Below are positions 35,565-44,010 of a DNA stretch of 64,000 nt, in pieces (position 1 is the first letter of the stretch; the number at the start of each line of letters is the position of its first letter). This DNA comes from GWE2-42-39 sp963668595 (GTDB lineage Bacteria; Bacteroidota; Bacteroidia; Bacteroidales; Prolixibacteraceae), in contig OY764876.1 in assembly GCA_963668595.1 (NCBI GenBank), positions 1 through 64,000 of the forward strand, in the 5' to 3' direction. A program made the position numbers and the translations under genes. The notes under the pieces are model-generated. The model was not told where the DNA came from. It saw only the letters and a list, made by a program, of their open reading frames with translations, and did not search any database.

Positions 35565-35887
35565 GCATTTTTTATTTTCTCGAAAATTATTTTTGAAAAT
35601 ATTTTTCCTAAAAAACCAGCTTGTTTCAGCTATAGATTTGATAAACATTAGCTTAATCAGTATAAAAAAAAGTAAGCTAAAATTGAGAAAATGAAATAGC
35701 CATCTCGCCTTAGGCGAGACAAACCAGAAATGTATAAATGGCTATTCCATGTGGCAATTAAAAAACAAATTATTCACACATGAAAATGGATGAACTTACT
35801 GTTAAAAGAGAGTCCATCCATGATATAATTTTGAGTAGTCAGCCTATTGAAATATCGCTTGTGTTCCGCTTTCTCAGAGGAGATAAC
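35565..35887. other. Intergenic region with a copy of the TCTCGCC palindrome
   Basis: AT-rich stretch of about 320 bases. At 35703-35719 stands TCTCGCCT-T-AGGCGAGA, sharing 20 identical bases (inverted) with the element at 6649-6668. The open frame at 35780-35983 (67 codons) overlaps the convergent gene end and looks non-coding. Nothing else is visible. Confidence 0.65.
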
Positions 35888-37081
35888 TTAGCTGCAACCT
35901 CCTTTAACTTTTACTTCTTTTTGTACTACCGGTTGATCCATTTTTCCGAATATTTTAGCGAGAGCTACCATTTGTATCGCTAAATCCTGGCGGTATTTCA
36001 GAATCTTTGATTTTGCCTGCATGGCAAGCTCTGTCGAGTCTTTCACTGAATACATTTGTTCAAACTCATTGGCCGATTCTTTTAGTATATAATTGTCGGC
36101 TTTGCCAATGATATTGGCCAAAATATATGCCTTTTGAGCCAGTGAATCCGTATCAGCATAAAAATAATTCGACTTATTATGTTGCTTTAAAACTGTTTGC
36201 CATTTGCGGTTTGTCATCTCCTCAAAAGGAATGTTGATAGACAGAGGGAGATGATATGTTTTGAAATCTTCAGCACTACGAACATCAATGATGTTTATTT
36301 TGCTGAAATTATAGACAATTTCACTGGCTAACGAATCGGCAGGCACTTCGTTGTAGTGTGTTGTTTGCTGCCTCAATTCTGTTATTTTGTTTTGCAAAGC
36401 CTCATTTTTATCCGGAGTAACAACGATTAATGTAAGCAGTAGAAATGCTGTGACTCCAGCCAGTGTGTAGCGTATCGTTTTTTTTGTATTCTTTTCTTCC
36501 TTGATTTTGTTCACTTTGTTTTCAATCTTCCCGGTGAAGTAAAATGCAGCAATAGCAATTGCTGTCAATACAAATGCAAAAAGATTTCGTGACATTCCCA
36601 GTTGTTCGTTGATTAAAACTGCTCCCCAGTCTTGTGCCAGATAGATGTTCTGGAATACGGGGTAGCCTTCAGCAAAAATCAGCACTCCGAGTACCGAGCC
36701 AAAAACAAAGGCAATTCCGTCGAGCTTCCCGATTGATGCAGCACAAATACTGGTGCCGGGACAAAAGCCACCGATAATGAATCCTGCACCCATAATGGCG
36801 CCACCCACCAGTGCCGACCATAAAAATGTTGGGTTGATGTATATCATCGATAAATCGAGTAAACCCCAGTGTGCAAGCAGCAAAACACCAATCATAGCAG
36901 TTACTCCGGCTGTGAAAAATACTTTTAGCACAGTGAAGTCGTATCCGTAGAATAAGCCAACCAATTTTTTTGTTGACGAAAAACCTGCCTGTTCGAGGAC
37001 AAAACCGAATCCAAAGCCTAGTAATAAGGCAACAATTAAACTGAATTCGTTACTGATAATATAAGGTACAAGTGGTCCCAT
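35888..37081 (-). CDS. YeeE/YedE thiosulfate-channel-like protein fused to a periplasmic rhodanese-like domain with a C-terminal GGCS tail
   Basis: 397 residues. The first ~190 form one YeeE/YedE (TsuA-like) membrane half, with GFGFVLEQAGFSS and the cysteine motif GGFCPGTSICAAS. After a lysine-rich cytosolic stretch, one more membrane segment (about 205-228) puts the rest outside the cytoplasm. Residues about 255-350 look like a rhodanese domain (INIIDVRSAEDFKTYHLPLSINIP). The place of the catalytic cysteine reads NYFYADTDS, so it lacks the nucleophile. The protein ends KEVKVKGGCS, resembling the SoxY carrier arm (GGCGG). It is last in an operon with the other YeeE half, cytochrome b and an octaheme cytochrome. 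Sulfur transfer is inferred. Confidence 0.85.
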   Translation of the reverse strand: MGPLVPYIISNEFSLIVALLLGFGFGFVLEQAGFSSTKKLVGLFYGYDFTVLKVFFTAGVTAMIGVLLLAHWGLLDLSMIYINPTFLWSALVGGAIMGAGFIIGGFCPGTSICAASIGKLDGIAFVFGSVLGVLIFAEGYPVFQNIYLAQDWGAVLINEQLGMSRNLFAFVLTAIAIAAFYFTGKIENKVNKIKEEKNTKKTIRYTLAGVTAFLLLTLIVVTPDKNEALQNKITELRQQTTHYNEVPADSLASEIVYNFSKINIIDVRSAEDFKTYHLPLSINIPFEEMTNRKWQTVLKQHNKSNYFYADTDSLAQKAYILANIIGKADNYILKESANEFEQMYSVKDSTELAMQAKSKILKYRQDLAIQMVALAKIFGKMDQPVVQKEVKVKGGCS

Positions 37082-37088
37082 AATTTCG

Positions 37089-37607
37089 CTATTTTAACCA
37101 AAGTTTTCTGAAAAAATAAGCCATCGAGTAGGCCGATCCGAAAATTGCCATCATGGTAATAATTCCGCCGAACGACATGACTGCCATGCCACTTAGCGCT
37201 GCACCACTGGTACATCCCCGTCCCAACTGAGATCCTAGTCCGAACAGTAAACCTCCAATAATAGCGGCAATAATCCGGGTCCCGTTGGTGATTTTGGGGC
37301 CACGTTCGAGTTGTAAGCCAACCCGATTCGAAATAATTCCGGAGAAAAAAGCTCCGATAATTAGCCCGATAACCTCAAAAACCAACCAGTCTTTTAATGG
37401 CCCACCCGGATGCGATTCTTCGTAAGATTTCAGGTAGGCTGTATTGGCGGTGTGCTGCGGAAGTACTTCTGCAACAGCTGATAATGTGACACTTTTAACT
37501 GCACCGCTGGCACCAAGTCCCCGGCCTGTAATGTATATGGTTCCCAGTAACACCAGCCCTAAAAGAAATCCGGCCAGGTAAGGGTTCATGTATGGTTTAG
37601 TATTCAT
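37089..37607 (-). CDS. YeeE/YedE family membrane protein (half of a split thiosulfate-type transporter)
   Basis: 172 residues from the ATG at 37607, with about four to five membrane segments. MNPYLAGFLLGLVLLG at the start and QLGRGCTSGAALSGMAVMSFGG near residue 130 are YeeE/YedE signatures; the cysteine belongs to the sulfur-conducting path in TsuA. With the neighbouring gene it would form one complete channel. Seven bases separate it from that gene, and it overlaps the end of the cytochrome b gene by 11 bases. Confidence 0.88.
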   Translation of the reverse strand: MNTKPYMNPYLAGFLLGLVLLGTIYITGRGLGASGAVKSVTLSAVAEVLPQHTANTAYLKSYEESHPGGPLKDWLVFEVIGLIIGAFFSGIISNRVGLQLERGPKITNGTRIIAAIIGGLLFGLGSQLGRGCTSGAALSGMAVMSFGGIITMMAIFGSAYSMAYFFRKLWLK

Positions 37608-38247
37608 TTTTGTCTCCCTCCTTTTTTTCAATTGTCTCTTCTTCTTGCTCTAAATCTTCGTATCCGGTAATCATTGCTTTAATATTTGACGTCGGAGTTT
37701 CACCGGTAGTCGTCATGTAAACGTGCACAATCAGGAAAAGCATTAATAAGATAGCTCCGAGTGTATGCCAGAATGCAATGCTGGCAAGTGGATAATCTTC
37801 GACCACAATTGTATTGTTTTGGTCGATCGTTTTGTAGAGCATGTAGAAGATGCCAGAAATAACGGTCATCGGGATTAGAATAAGTTTAAACCCCAGATAA
37901 ACCAGTCGTTGTAGCGGATTCAGTTTGCTTAATTCGTTCTTCTCAGTAGGATGTTTTTCGCCTTTGAAAATACCTGTCAGGTAGTACATGACTTGCTCTT
38001 TTAGCTTTTTTGTGGTCGGAATGTATTGCTTCCATTCTCCGGTTGTAAAATGCCAGAAGATGGCAAAAATAATCAGTCCGATCAGCATCCATGAAGCGAT
38101 GCGATGAAATTGAGCTGCTTTTTCAAAACCGAAAATTTCGAAGGTTCCGTGTACTTCAAATCCGGTAATTGCCAGGAAAATAATCAGGGAGGCCTGGCTC
38201 CAGTGCCAGAATCGTTCAAACCCTTTGTATATATAAACCCGTTTCAT
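37597..38247 (-). CDS. Cytochrome b (di-haem b561-type membrane subunit)
   Basis: 216 residues with four membrane segments. It resembles the cytochrome b subunits of thiosulfate reductase and Ni,Fe-hydrogenase. Candidate haem-ligand histidines are in FERFWHWSQASLI, QFHRIASWML, IFWHFTTGEW, AFWHTLGAIL and LIVHVYMTTTG. It would take electrons from menaquinol and pass them to the octaheme cytochrome encoded upstream. The C-terminal tail is strongly acidic. Its end overlaps the start of the first YeeE/YedE gene by 11 bases. Confidence 0.88.
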   Translation of the reverse strand: MKRVYIYKGFERFWHWSQASLIIFLAITGFEVHGTFEIFGFEKAAQFHRIASWMLIGLIIFAIFWHFTTGEWKQYIPTTKKLKEQVMYYLTGIFKGEKHPTEKNELSKLNPLQRLVYLGFKLILIPMTVISGIFYMLYKTIDQNNTIVVEDYPLASIAFWHTLGAILLMLFLIVHVYMTTTGETPTSNIKAMITGYEDLEQEEETIEKKEGDKNEY

Positions 38248-38293
38248 ATGCTGTTTTTTTTATTGCTGAATGAATTTTTCTGCTTGTGAATTA

Positions 38294-39937
38294 TTAATTA
38301 TTATCTGGTTTTTCGTCTGAGGGGCGATCTTCGTCGTAATTAATTACTTGCTTTTCGTATTTATTACGAAGAATACTTGAGCCAATTCGAATTGCCGCAT
38401 GTCCAAAAACGGCAAGTAGTGTGAGCAGAATCATCCAAACACCAAATTTGTCGAGTATCGGATTATAGTCTCGTCCCGGAATATAAAAGCCAGTTAATTT
38501 TGCCAGTCGCCCATTGTTTCGGGTATGGCATTCAACACAACTGAGAGCTTGCTCTTTTGGGGCAACCATGTGATTGATTGGCCAGTATGCTGCGGTTTCA
38601 ATAAATCCATATTCACCGCTATAAGGCAGACCAACATCTTTCATCCCGGCAATCGCTGCGGTTTGCCAGTCGAAGTCAACCCAGTAAGCGCTGTCACCTT
38701 TGTTTTCGGCATACAAACGGGGTTGTATGAGGCGCATGTATTTTTTATCGTAAATCTGATCACCTACATGTATTTTTATCGGAATAATTTTTGATTTTCT
38801 GTCTGAATATGAACCAAATAGAGTATTCATCTGCACCGGAACAGAGGTGATGCTGTCACCCAACTCGTATTGATCGGCAGTTCCATTGAACCACACATAC
38901 TCGGGTTTTACATTACGTTCCCAGGTGAAAGTTCCTTTTATCGACATGTAATTGTGATTGCCCAGCGAATCTTCTTCCTGATAAGGTTGCCCATCTTTTA
39001 GCTTTCCTGCATCCGACCATTTCCACGACATTTTGGTCGAATTTACCTTTGCATATTCCGGAATATGGCAGGTTTGGCACGACACTTTTGATCCGTGACG
39101 GTTCAAAACTTCGCTAAAGTGAGGCGTGTTGGTGTGGCATTGCTCGCATGTTGCCCGGTTGGTATTGGTTTTCGATACCGAATATAGTTTTCCTTTAATT
39201 TGATGATTCTCTGCTGTATGGCAGGCCACACAGCTCATGTCCATTCCGTTTCCGGCCATGTGTACATCCACATCGCGCGAACACGACAGTTGTGCTGCCT
39301 CCAGGTCACCGTGTTTTACATTGTTGCCTCCTCCGCTAAAAAAGTGGCACGAACCACAATTGCTTCGCTCCGGAGAACCTACGCTTTGAGCAACTTTCGT
39401 CAGGTTCACCGATCGGTCGGGATAACCAGCCATTGATGCTCCTTTCATGTATTCTTCGCTGGTATCGTGACAAACCATGCAGTCAACATTGCTCGCATTG
39501 TTGAAATCGAAGTGATTGTCGCTCATTCCAAAGCCGATATGACATTTGGCGCAGGCTTGCTCGTTCGATTGCGAACCAATACAGAAATTATTCAGCACGT
39601 TTTTCTTTCCTGACGAAGAAACACCTCTGCCTTGTACATATGAAAGTCGTTCCCAATTCCAGTGCGACGATGCCATCACTTCTTTGTGTCTTTCGGTGTG
39701 ACACGATAAACAAGTCATTGTAACTTCCTGCGGTGTTTTAAATTCCTTTTGCAGTTGAGCAAATTTGCTGTGATCAACCGACGATACATGGGGCATTAAA
39801 TATTCTTGTTTTAATGCTTCAAGTTTCAGATTTTCGGAATCTTCGCTGTGAAATATATTCACGAGGATAAGAATGATAATTACAATGCTTATTGTAAAAA
39901 ATATATTCCGGTACATGGGACTGGTTTTTGCATTCAT
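38294..39937 (-). CDS. Octaheme c-type cytochrome, tetrathionate reductase (OTR) family
   Basis: 547 residues from the ATG at 39937 (a GTG two codons earlier is also possible). An N-terminal membrane anchor (about 10-30) and a C-terminal one (about 500-522) flank a periplasmic domain. Eight CxxCH haem-binding motifs start near residues 76, 129, 153, 194, 236, 264, 287 and 467. Spacing and the WPINHMVAPKEQALSCVECHTR end fit the octaheme tetrathionate reductase family known from Shewanella, which can also reduce nitrite and hydroxylamine. The physiological substrate here is unknown. It heads the operon with a cytochrome b and sulfur-channel genes, pointing to a sulfur oxyanion. Confidence 0.92.
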   Translation of the reverse strand: MNAKTSPMYRNIFFTISIVIIILILVNIFHSEDSENLKLEALKQEYLMPHVSSVDHSKFAQLQKEFKTPQEVTMTCLSCHTERHKEVMASSHWNWERLSYVQGRGVSSSGKKNVLNNFCIGSQSNEQACAKCHIGFGMSDNHFDFNNASNVDCMVCHDTSEEYMKGASMAGYPDRSVNLTKVAQSVGSPERSNCGSCHFFSGGGNNVKHGDLEAAQLSCSRDVDVHMAGNGMDMSCVACHTAENHQIKGKLYSVSKTNTNRATCEQCHTNTPHFSEVLNRHGSKVSCQTCHIPEYAKVNSTKMSWKWSDAGKLKDGQPYQEEDSLGNHNYMSIKGTFTWERNVKPEYVWFNGTADQYELGDSITSVPVQMNTLFGSYSDRKSKIIPIKIHVGDQIYDKKYMRLIQPRLYAENKGDSAYWVDFDWQTAAIAGMKDVGLPYSGEYGFIETAAYWPINHMVAPKEQALSCVECHTRNNGRLAKLTGFYIPGRDYNPILDKFGVWMILLTLLAVFGHAAIRIGSSILRNKYEKQVINYDEDRPSDEKPDNN

Positions 39938-39943
39938 TTTCAC

Positions 39944-40249
39944 ATTCAGTATTGTTTGTGTGTCGTTTTATAAATTTTATATGCAAATATACCGATATGT
40001 ATATTTTGAATTATATGTTTTTCGAGATGTGTAGATGTTTTGTTGTGTTGTTGTTTTCTAATGGCTAGAAAATCAAAATGATGCGTATAATGAAATATAG
40101 TAATTTATATTTGGTTTAAATAATATCAGGCAAATGGCTAGTTTTCTTCAAAATAATTAATGATGAACTGGCCGTTTGTGTTTTTGCTGAAAAAGAACAT
40201 TGCGATAATCTCAATTTCAATATTGAAGGCAAAAGATTACATTTGAAAA
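39944..40249. other. Intergenic region between divergent OTR and flippase genes
   Basis: 306 bases. A -7 box for the OTR operon is at 39984-39991 on the minus strand. On the plus strand an open frame without an ATG runs from 40120 to 40362, with coding-like codon use, overlapping the flippase start; it could be a gene remnant or chance. TACATTTG at 40238-40245 resembles a -7 box directly before the GTG of the flippase. Confidence 0.5.
39984..39991 (-). promoter_or_regulatory. -7 promoter box for the octaheme cytochrome operon
   Basis: The minus strand reads TATATTTG, a perfect TAnnTTTG, 46 bases before the ATG at 39937. No other good box is seen inside the four-gene run. Confidence 0.6.
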
Positions 40250-41551
40250 GTGAATCTGCGCATAGGAAATATATCGTCATTTCAATTCTTTCAGCTTGCC
40301 CGCTATTCAACATTTATACTTATTGGAATAGTGTTGGCAAAAGTTGGTTTCTCTACTGCTGAGATAGGGCAGTACGAGACCTTGCTTTTCATTTCCGGGG
40401 CAATAAGTTTTTTCTGGCTGAATGGGTTGATTCAAGGTTTGCTTACTTCTTATTCAGCGAAGAATAATTTGGTCAATCCGTTTTTTAATGTGTTTGTTGT
40501 TCTCTCTGCGTTGAGCTGCCTGGCTATTGTTGTACTGATTCTTTTCGAAAGATATTTTTCACTTTTTATGCTGAATGGGAGCCCGATACCATTATTGGGC
40601 TATTTGTGTGCATATGTATTTTTTTCGGTACCTGCAGGTTTGGTCGAGCATGTGTATTTGCTTCGGAATCAGTCGAAACACATCGTGGCGTATGCTGTTG
40701 TCAGTTTTTCGGGCATGTTGTTACTGGTTGTGGTACCTGCATTAATGGGACTTTCCGTAAAGTATGCTGTTGTAGGATTGGTGATTTCGGCCATCATTCG
40801 GTATTTATGGCTGATTGTTCTCTTGCTGACGAGTGGCTCGTGCCGGTTTTCGACTGATTTTTTTCGTGAGCATATCCGATTGTCAATACCATTAATTGTA
40901 GCTTCGTTGTTGAGTGGTTCAGCTCAGTATATCGACGGATTTATTGTTAGTTCGCATTTCGATGAGGCGGCATTTGCGGTGTTTCGGTACGGTGCACGTG
41001 AGTTTCCGCTGGCATTGCTTCTGGCCAATGCATTTAGTTCAGCAATGATTCCTCGCTTTTCGCAAGAGGAGCATTATTCCGAAGTTTTTCAGCAAATAAA
41101 GCGATACAGCACCCGATTGATACACCTCTTATTTCCCCTTTCGCTGGCTTTACTTGCAGTTAGTCATTGGCTCTTCCCGTTAATCTTTAATCATACTTTT
41201 ACTGAAAGTGCGACAATATTTAATATTTATATTCTATTGGTTGTCAGTCGGTTGGTCTTCCCTCAAACAATACTTATTGGGATGAAGCAGACCCGTGTAA
41301 TTAGTGTGGCCTCGTTGTTCGAAATTATTGTAAATGTGGTATTAAGCCTCTGGTTTGTGCAATTATGGGGTTTGCCGGGTATTGCTTATGCAACAGTGTT
41401 GGCATATCTGTTTGAAAAAGTTTACTTGTCGTTGGTTTTGAGAACAAAATATAAAGTTGACTTACGTCAGTATTTGAATGTATCTCTACTCGTAATATAT
41501 TCTGTACTTTTGGTGGCAGTATTTTACCTGGTCGAGTTTGTAATTTATTAA
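40250..41551 (+). CDS. Oligosaccharide flippase family membrane protein (MATE-like/Wzx-type)
   Basis: 433 residues with about twelve hydrophobic segments spread evenly along the length and charged short loops, as in Wzx-type polysaccharide exporters. Typical pieces are STAEIGQYETLLFISGAISFFW, ARYSTFILIGIVLAK and YGAREFPLALLLANAFSSAMIPRFS. Such proteins flip lipid-linked glycans across the inner membrane. The start is GTG at 40250; no ATG fits the first membrane segment. The next gene begins one base after its stop, so both are co-expressed. Confidence 0.85.
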   Translation: MNLRIGNISSFQFFQLARYSTFILIGIVLAKVGFSTAEIGQYETLLFISGAISFFWLNGLIQGLLTSYSAKNNLVNPFFNVFVVLSALSCLAIVVLILFERYFSLFMLNGSPIPLLGYLCAYVFFSVPAGLVEHVYLLRNQSKHIVAYAVVSFSGMLLLVVVPALMGLSVKYAVVGLVISAIIRYLWLIVLLLTSGSCRFSTDFFREHIRLSIPLIVASLLSGSAQYIDGFIVSSHFDEAAFAVFRYGAREFPLALLLANAFSSAMIPRFSQEEHYSEVFQQIKRYSTRLIHLLFPLSLALLAVSHWLFPLIFNHTFTESATIFNIYILLVVSRLVFPQTILIGMKQTRVISVASLFEIIVNVVLSLWFVQLWGLPGIAYATVLAYLFEKVYLSLVLRTKYKVDLRQYLNVSLLVIYSVLLVAVFYLVEFVIY

Positions 41552-41552
41552 G

Positions 41553-42251
41553 ATGGAACTATTACTGGATGATCCGGCAACGGAGAAAACATTTCGTGAA
41601 CTATTGACGAGAATTCGCCTGATGAAAAATGGCGAAACGGTTGATTTGATGAAAAAAATGGGATTGAATTACCGCATCAATTGGGGAGCATCAATTATTT
41701 CGTTGCGTGATTTGTCGCGGCAATACGAAAAAAATCATTTGCTTGCACTGAAACTTTGGAACAAGCAATGGCGCGAAACCATGATTATGGCTACTTTGCT
41801 TGATGATCCGGCTTTGTTGTCAGAAGAACAAATGGATTACTGGACAAAGAGCATTGAAACAACCGAGCTGGCCGAGCAGGCAGTGATGAATTTGTTTGTA
41901 CATTCGAAGTTCGCCTTTGTGAAAGCATTGGAATATTGCCGGGGGAAAAAACATTTAGTGCGTTATACCGGCTTGCTTATGCTGGGACGACTGGCAATGA
42001 TGGATAAAAAGGCTATTGATGAAATGTTTGAACCATTTTTTGAGGTACTTCTTCCTTTGTCGAAAGATCCGGCTTTAAGCCAGATTTTTTACCGTACAAT
42101 GGTTATTTTGATTAATCGCAGTGAAGAACTTCGCGAGGTTTGTGCTGAATTTGTTGCCGAAATGGCAGAGCAGGAAGAAGAACAAGCTCAATTGATGGCT
42201 AAACTTTTGCAAGAAGAAATATCGGCGATCGAAGGTGATGAGGTAGAGTAG
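41553..42251 (+). CDS. AlkD-like HEAT-repeat protein (DNA alkylation repair family)
   Basis: 232 residues, all helical and rich in Leu, Met and Glu. Pieces such as YRINWGASIISLRDLSRQYEKNHLLALKLW and WRETMIMATLLDDPALLSEEQMDYW resemble the AlkD family of HEAT-repeat DNA glycosylases. The assignment is from pattern and length; I cannot confirm the aspartate and tryptophan that AlkD needs for catalysis. The C-terminus is very acidic. It starts one base after the flippase stop and is followed by a convergent tRNA-Ser gene. Confidence 0.65.
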   Translation: MELLLDDPATEKTFRELLTRIRLMKNGETVDLMKKMGLNYRINWGASIISLRDLSRQYEKNHLLALKLWNKQWRETMIMATLLDDPALLSEEQMDYWTKSIETTELAEQAVMNLFVHSKFAFVKALEYCRGKKHLVRYTGLLMLGRLAMMDKKAIDEMFEPFFEVLLPLSKDPALSQIFYRTMVILINRSEELREVCAEFVAEMAEQEEEQAQLMAKLLQEEISAIEGDEVE

Positions 42252-42257
42252 AATAAG

Positions 42258-42344
42258 CGGAGAGTGAGGGATTCGAACCCCCGGTACCCCGAAGGGTACA
42301 ACAGATTTCGAGTCTGCCCCGATCGACCACTCCGGCAACTCTCC
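42258..42344 (-). tRNA. tRNA-Ser (anticodon CGA)
   Basis: The minus strand gives an 87-base class II tRNA. The acceptor stem GGAGAGT/ACTCTCC is perfect, with a G discriminator. The anticodon stem GCAGA/TCTGT closes on the loop CTCGAAA, anticodon CGA. The long variable arm GTACCCTTCGGGGTAC has a TTCG-type loop, and the T loop is GGTTCGAATCC. CCA is not encoded. It reads UCG codons. Confidence 0.96.
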
Positions 42345-42472
42345 GTTTTCGGGGATGAAAGTATAAAAAAATCAAAGATGTTTGACTCTTTTTCTTGCTA
42401 ATTATTTGCTCGAAAAATGATTTTCCCTAAACAAATAATTAGCAATAATTTGAGCTTGCTGATTAACAGTGA

Positions 42473-43384
42473 TTAAGCAGACAGATCGTCGTAGCTCAAT
42501 GTTAGTGCAACTTTGTGGCATTTGCCCGGTTGGAGATGGATTGTATCTTCAAATGCATTTACCGTTTCAACGCAAACGAATTCGATGAAAGCATCTTCAT
42601 GCATATCTGTCATGCGGGCACAAGTTTCTTCGCCCGGATTCCATACAGTAGTGGCTTTACTTCCTTCTTTGGCAATTCTTGTCCTTCTGCGGAATACCGG
42701 ATCAATAATTACACAATCAGCCTGAGTATTGTAATAATGGCGGGTTGCTGGTGCTGTAATATTCAGTAACTCTTCTTCCTGAGTGTCATCAGAACCATCT
42801 AATTGATTGTGATAACTGGTTTTTTCGAGTCCACTGATAGCAATATTTTCAATGGATGAAATCAGAAAATAACTATGCAAGGCTGATGAATAACTGAATG
42901 TTTCTTTTGAAATGTTGTTTATCTGAAATTCGACAGACAGTTTATTTCCAATGGTAAATATTAATTCGGTATAGAAATCATAAGGCCAGTAAGTTTTTGA
43001 AAATGCTGATGAATTTAAGCTCAGGCAAATCTGAGTTTCTCCGTTTGGCAACGAGCTGGTGCGGTTTACTTCCCAGTAGGTGAGTCGGGCAAATCCGTGT
43101 TGAGGTAGGTTTGCGTCGGTTGGGTGAGGGCCAAACCATGGGAAGCATACCGGAATTCCTCCGCGAATAGCTTTTCCTTCTTCAAAAAGGCTATCCTGAC
43201 TCATCCATAACATTTCGTTACCCCGGTGCGGACGGAAGCTGGTAATGTGTGCTCCATACAAACAAATATCTGCATCGGCGTATTTGTTCGATACGGTAAC
43301 AAATATTAAATCATTTTCCAGTTCGGCAAATCCTACTTCTCCTTCAATGCCAAACCGATCGTCTAATTCATCGCAATTCATCAT
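42473..43384 (-). CDS. D-hexose-6-phosphate mutarotase / aldose 1-epimerase family protein
   Basis: 303 residues of the YeaD/Ymr099c group. Visible are YGAHITSFRPHRGNEMLWMSQDSLFEEGKAIRGGIPVCFPWFG, written here in pieces: YGAHITSFRPH, the conserved RGGIPVCFPWFGP, HGFARLTYW with the catalytic histidine region, and ALHSYFLIS. The usual catalytic glutamate lies in EDAFIEFVCVETVNA near the end. It interconverts the anomers of glucose 6-phosphate in the cytoplasm. It follows an ECF sigma factor gene on the same strand after 38 bases. Confidence 0.88.
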   Translation of the reverse strand: MMNCDELDDRFGIEGEVGFAELENDLIFVTVSNKYADADICLYGAHITSFRPHRGNEMLWMSQDSLFEEGKAIRGGIPVCFPWFGPHPTDANLPQHGFARLTYWEVNRTSSLPNGETQICLSLNSSAFSKTYWPYDFYTELIFTIGNKLSVEFQINNISKETFSYSSALHSYFLISSIENIAISGLEKTSYHNQLDGSDDTQEEELLNITAPATRHYYNTQADCVIIDPVFRRRTRIAKEGSKATTVWNPGEETCARMTDMHEDAFIEFVCVETVNAFEDTIHLQPGKCHKVALTLSYDDLSA

Positions 43385-43422
43385 GATGTTTGTGTTGTTT
43401 TTGCAAGGGCAGAACCGCTTTC

Positions 43423-44010
43423 TTACATGTCGCCACTTTCCAGAATTTTTTTGTATTCCAAGTCTTGTTTTATGCTGTTAATCAGATATTCCTTGCATTT
43501 GTATTTGCGTTTTTTTGCGTATTTTTCGCCTTTAAATCCCATAATGTCAGCAATTTGCTTTAATGGGACTTTGTCGAAGAACAGTTGAAGAATCTTTTGG
43601 CAATCTTTTCCCAAACTCAAAAAATGTTTCTGATAAAGTTTATAGCGTTCGCTCGTTTCAATGGTTTTCCCGAGTTGTTCGTCGTAGATGTCATCTTTGT
43701 ATTCCTGATTGTCGTAGATTCGTTCTTTCTCGGTTTTGCGTTTTTCCAATTGTTTCAACCATATAAAACGGCAAATGGAATAGAGGTAGGTGTCAAAAGA
43801 ACAATCAAGAACCAGCGAATTATCTTTTAGTTTTCGGTAAATAATGATAATTGCTTCCTGAAAAACATCATTGGCGTCGTCGTCGTCGCCATTGTTTTTA
43901 CGGACAAAGAAATTTATTTTATAATAGAAATTCTTATAAATATATTGAAGAATAACACTGTCATTCCTCAGAATTCCATGCAGAAGCTCATCGTTTGAAT
44001 AATTAATCAT
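43423..44010 (-). CDS. RNA polymerase sigma factor, ECF (sigma-70 family)
   Basis: 195 residues. Sigma region 2 spans about 20-95: ANDVFQEAIIIIYRKL is the core-binding helix and DTYLYSICRFIWLKQLEKR covers the -10 recognition part. Region 4 (about 125-185) has FLSLGKDCQKILQLFFDKVPLKQIADIMGF, a helix-turn-helix. No anti-sigma factor or SusCD gene is adjacent, so its regulator is not evident. The region between is lysine-rich. Conserved Bacteroidota ECF factors of this size often have unknown regulons. Confidence 0.9.
   Translation of the reverse strand: MINYSNDELLHGILRNDSVILQYIYKNFYYKINFFVRKNNGDDDDANDVFQEAIIIIYRKLKDNSLVLDCSFDTYLYSICRFIWLKQLEKRKTEKERIYDNQEYKDDIYDEQLGKTIETSERYKLYQKHFLSLGKDCQKILQLFFDKVPLKQIADIMGFKGEKYAKKRKYKCKEYLINSIKQDLEYKKILESGDM

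Noticed and set aside
35780..35983. Open frame of 67 codons after tRNA-His
   Set aside because: It overlaps the 3' end of the convergent YeeE/rhodanese gene by nearly half its length and has no family likeness.
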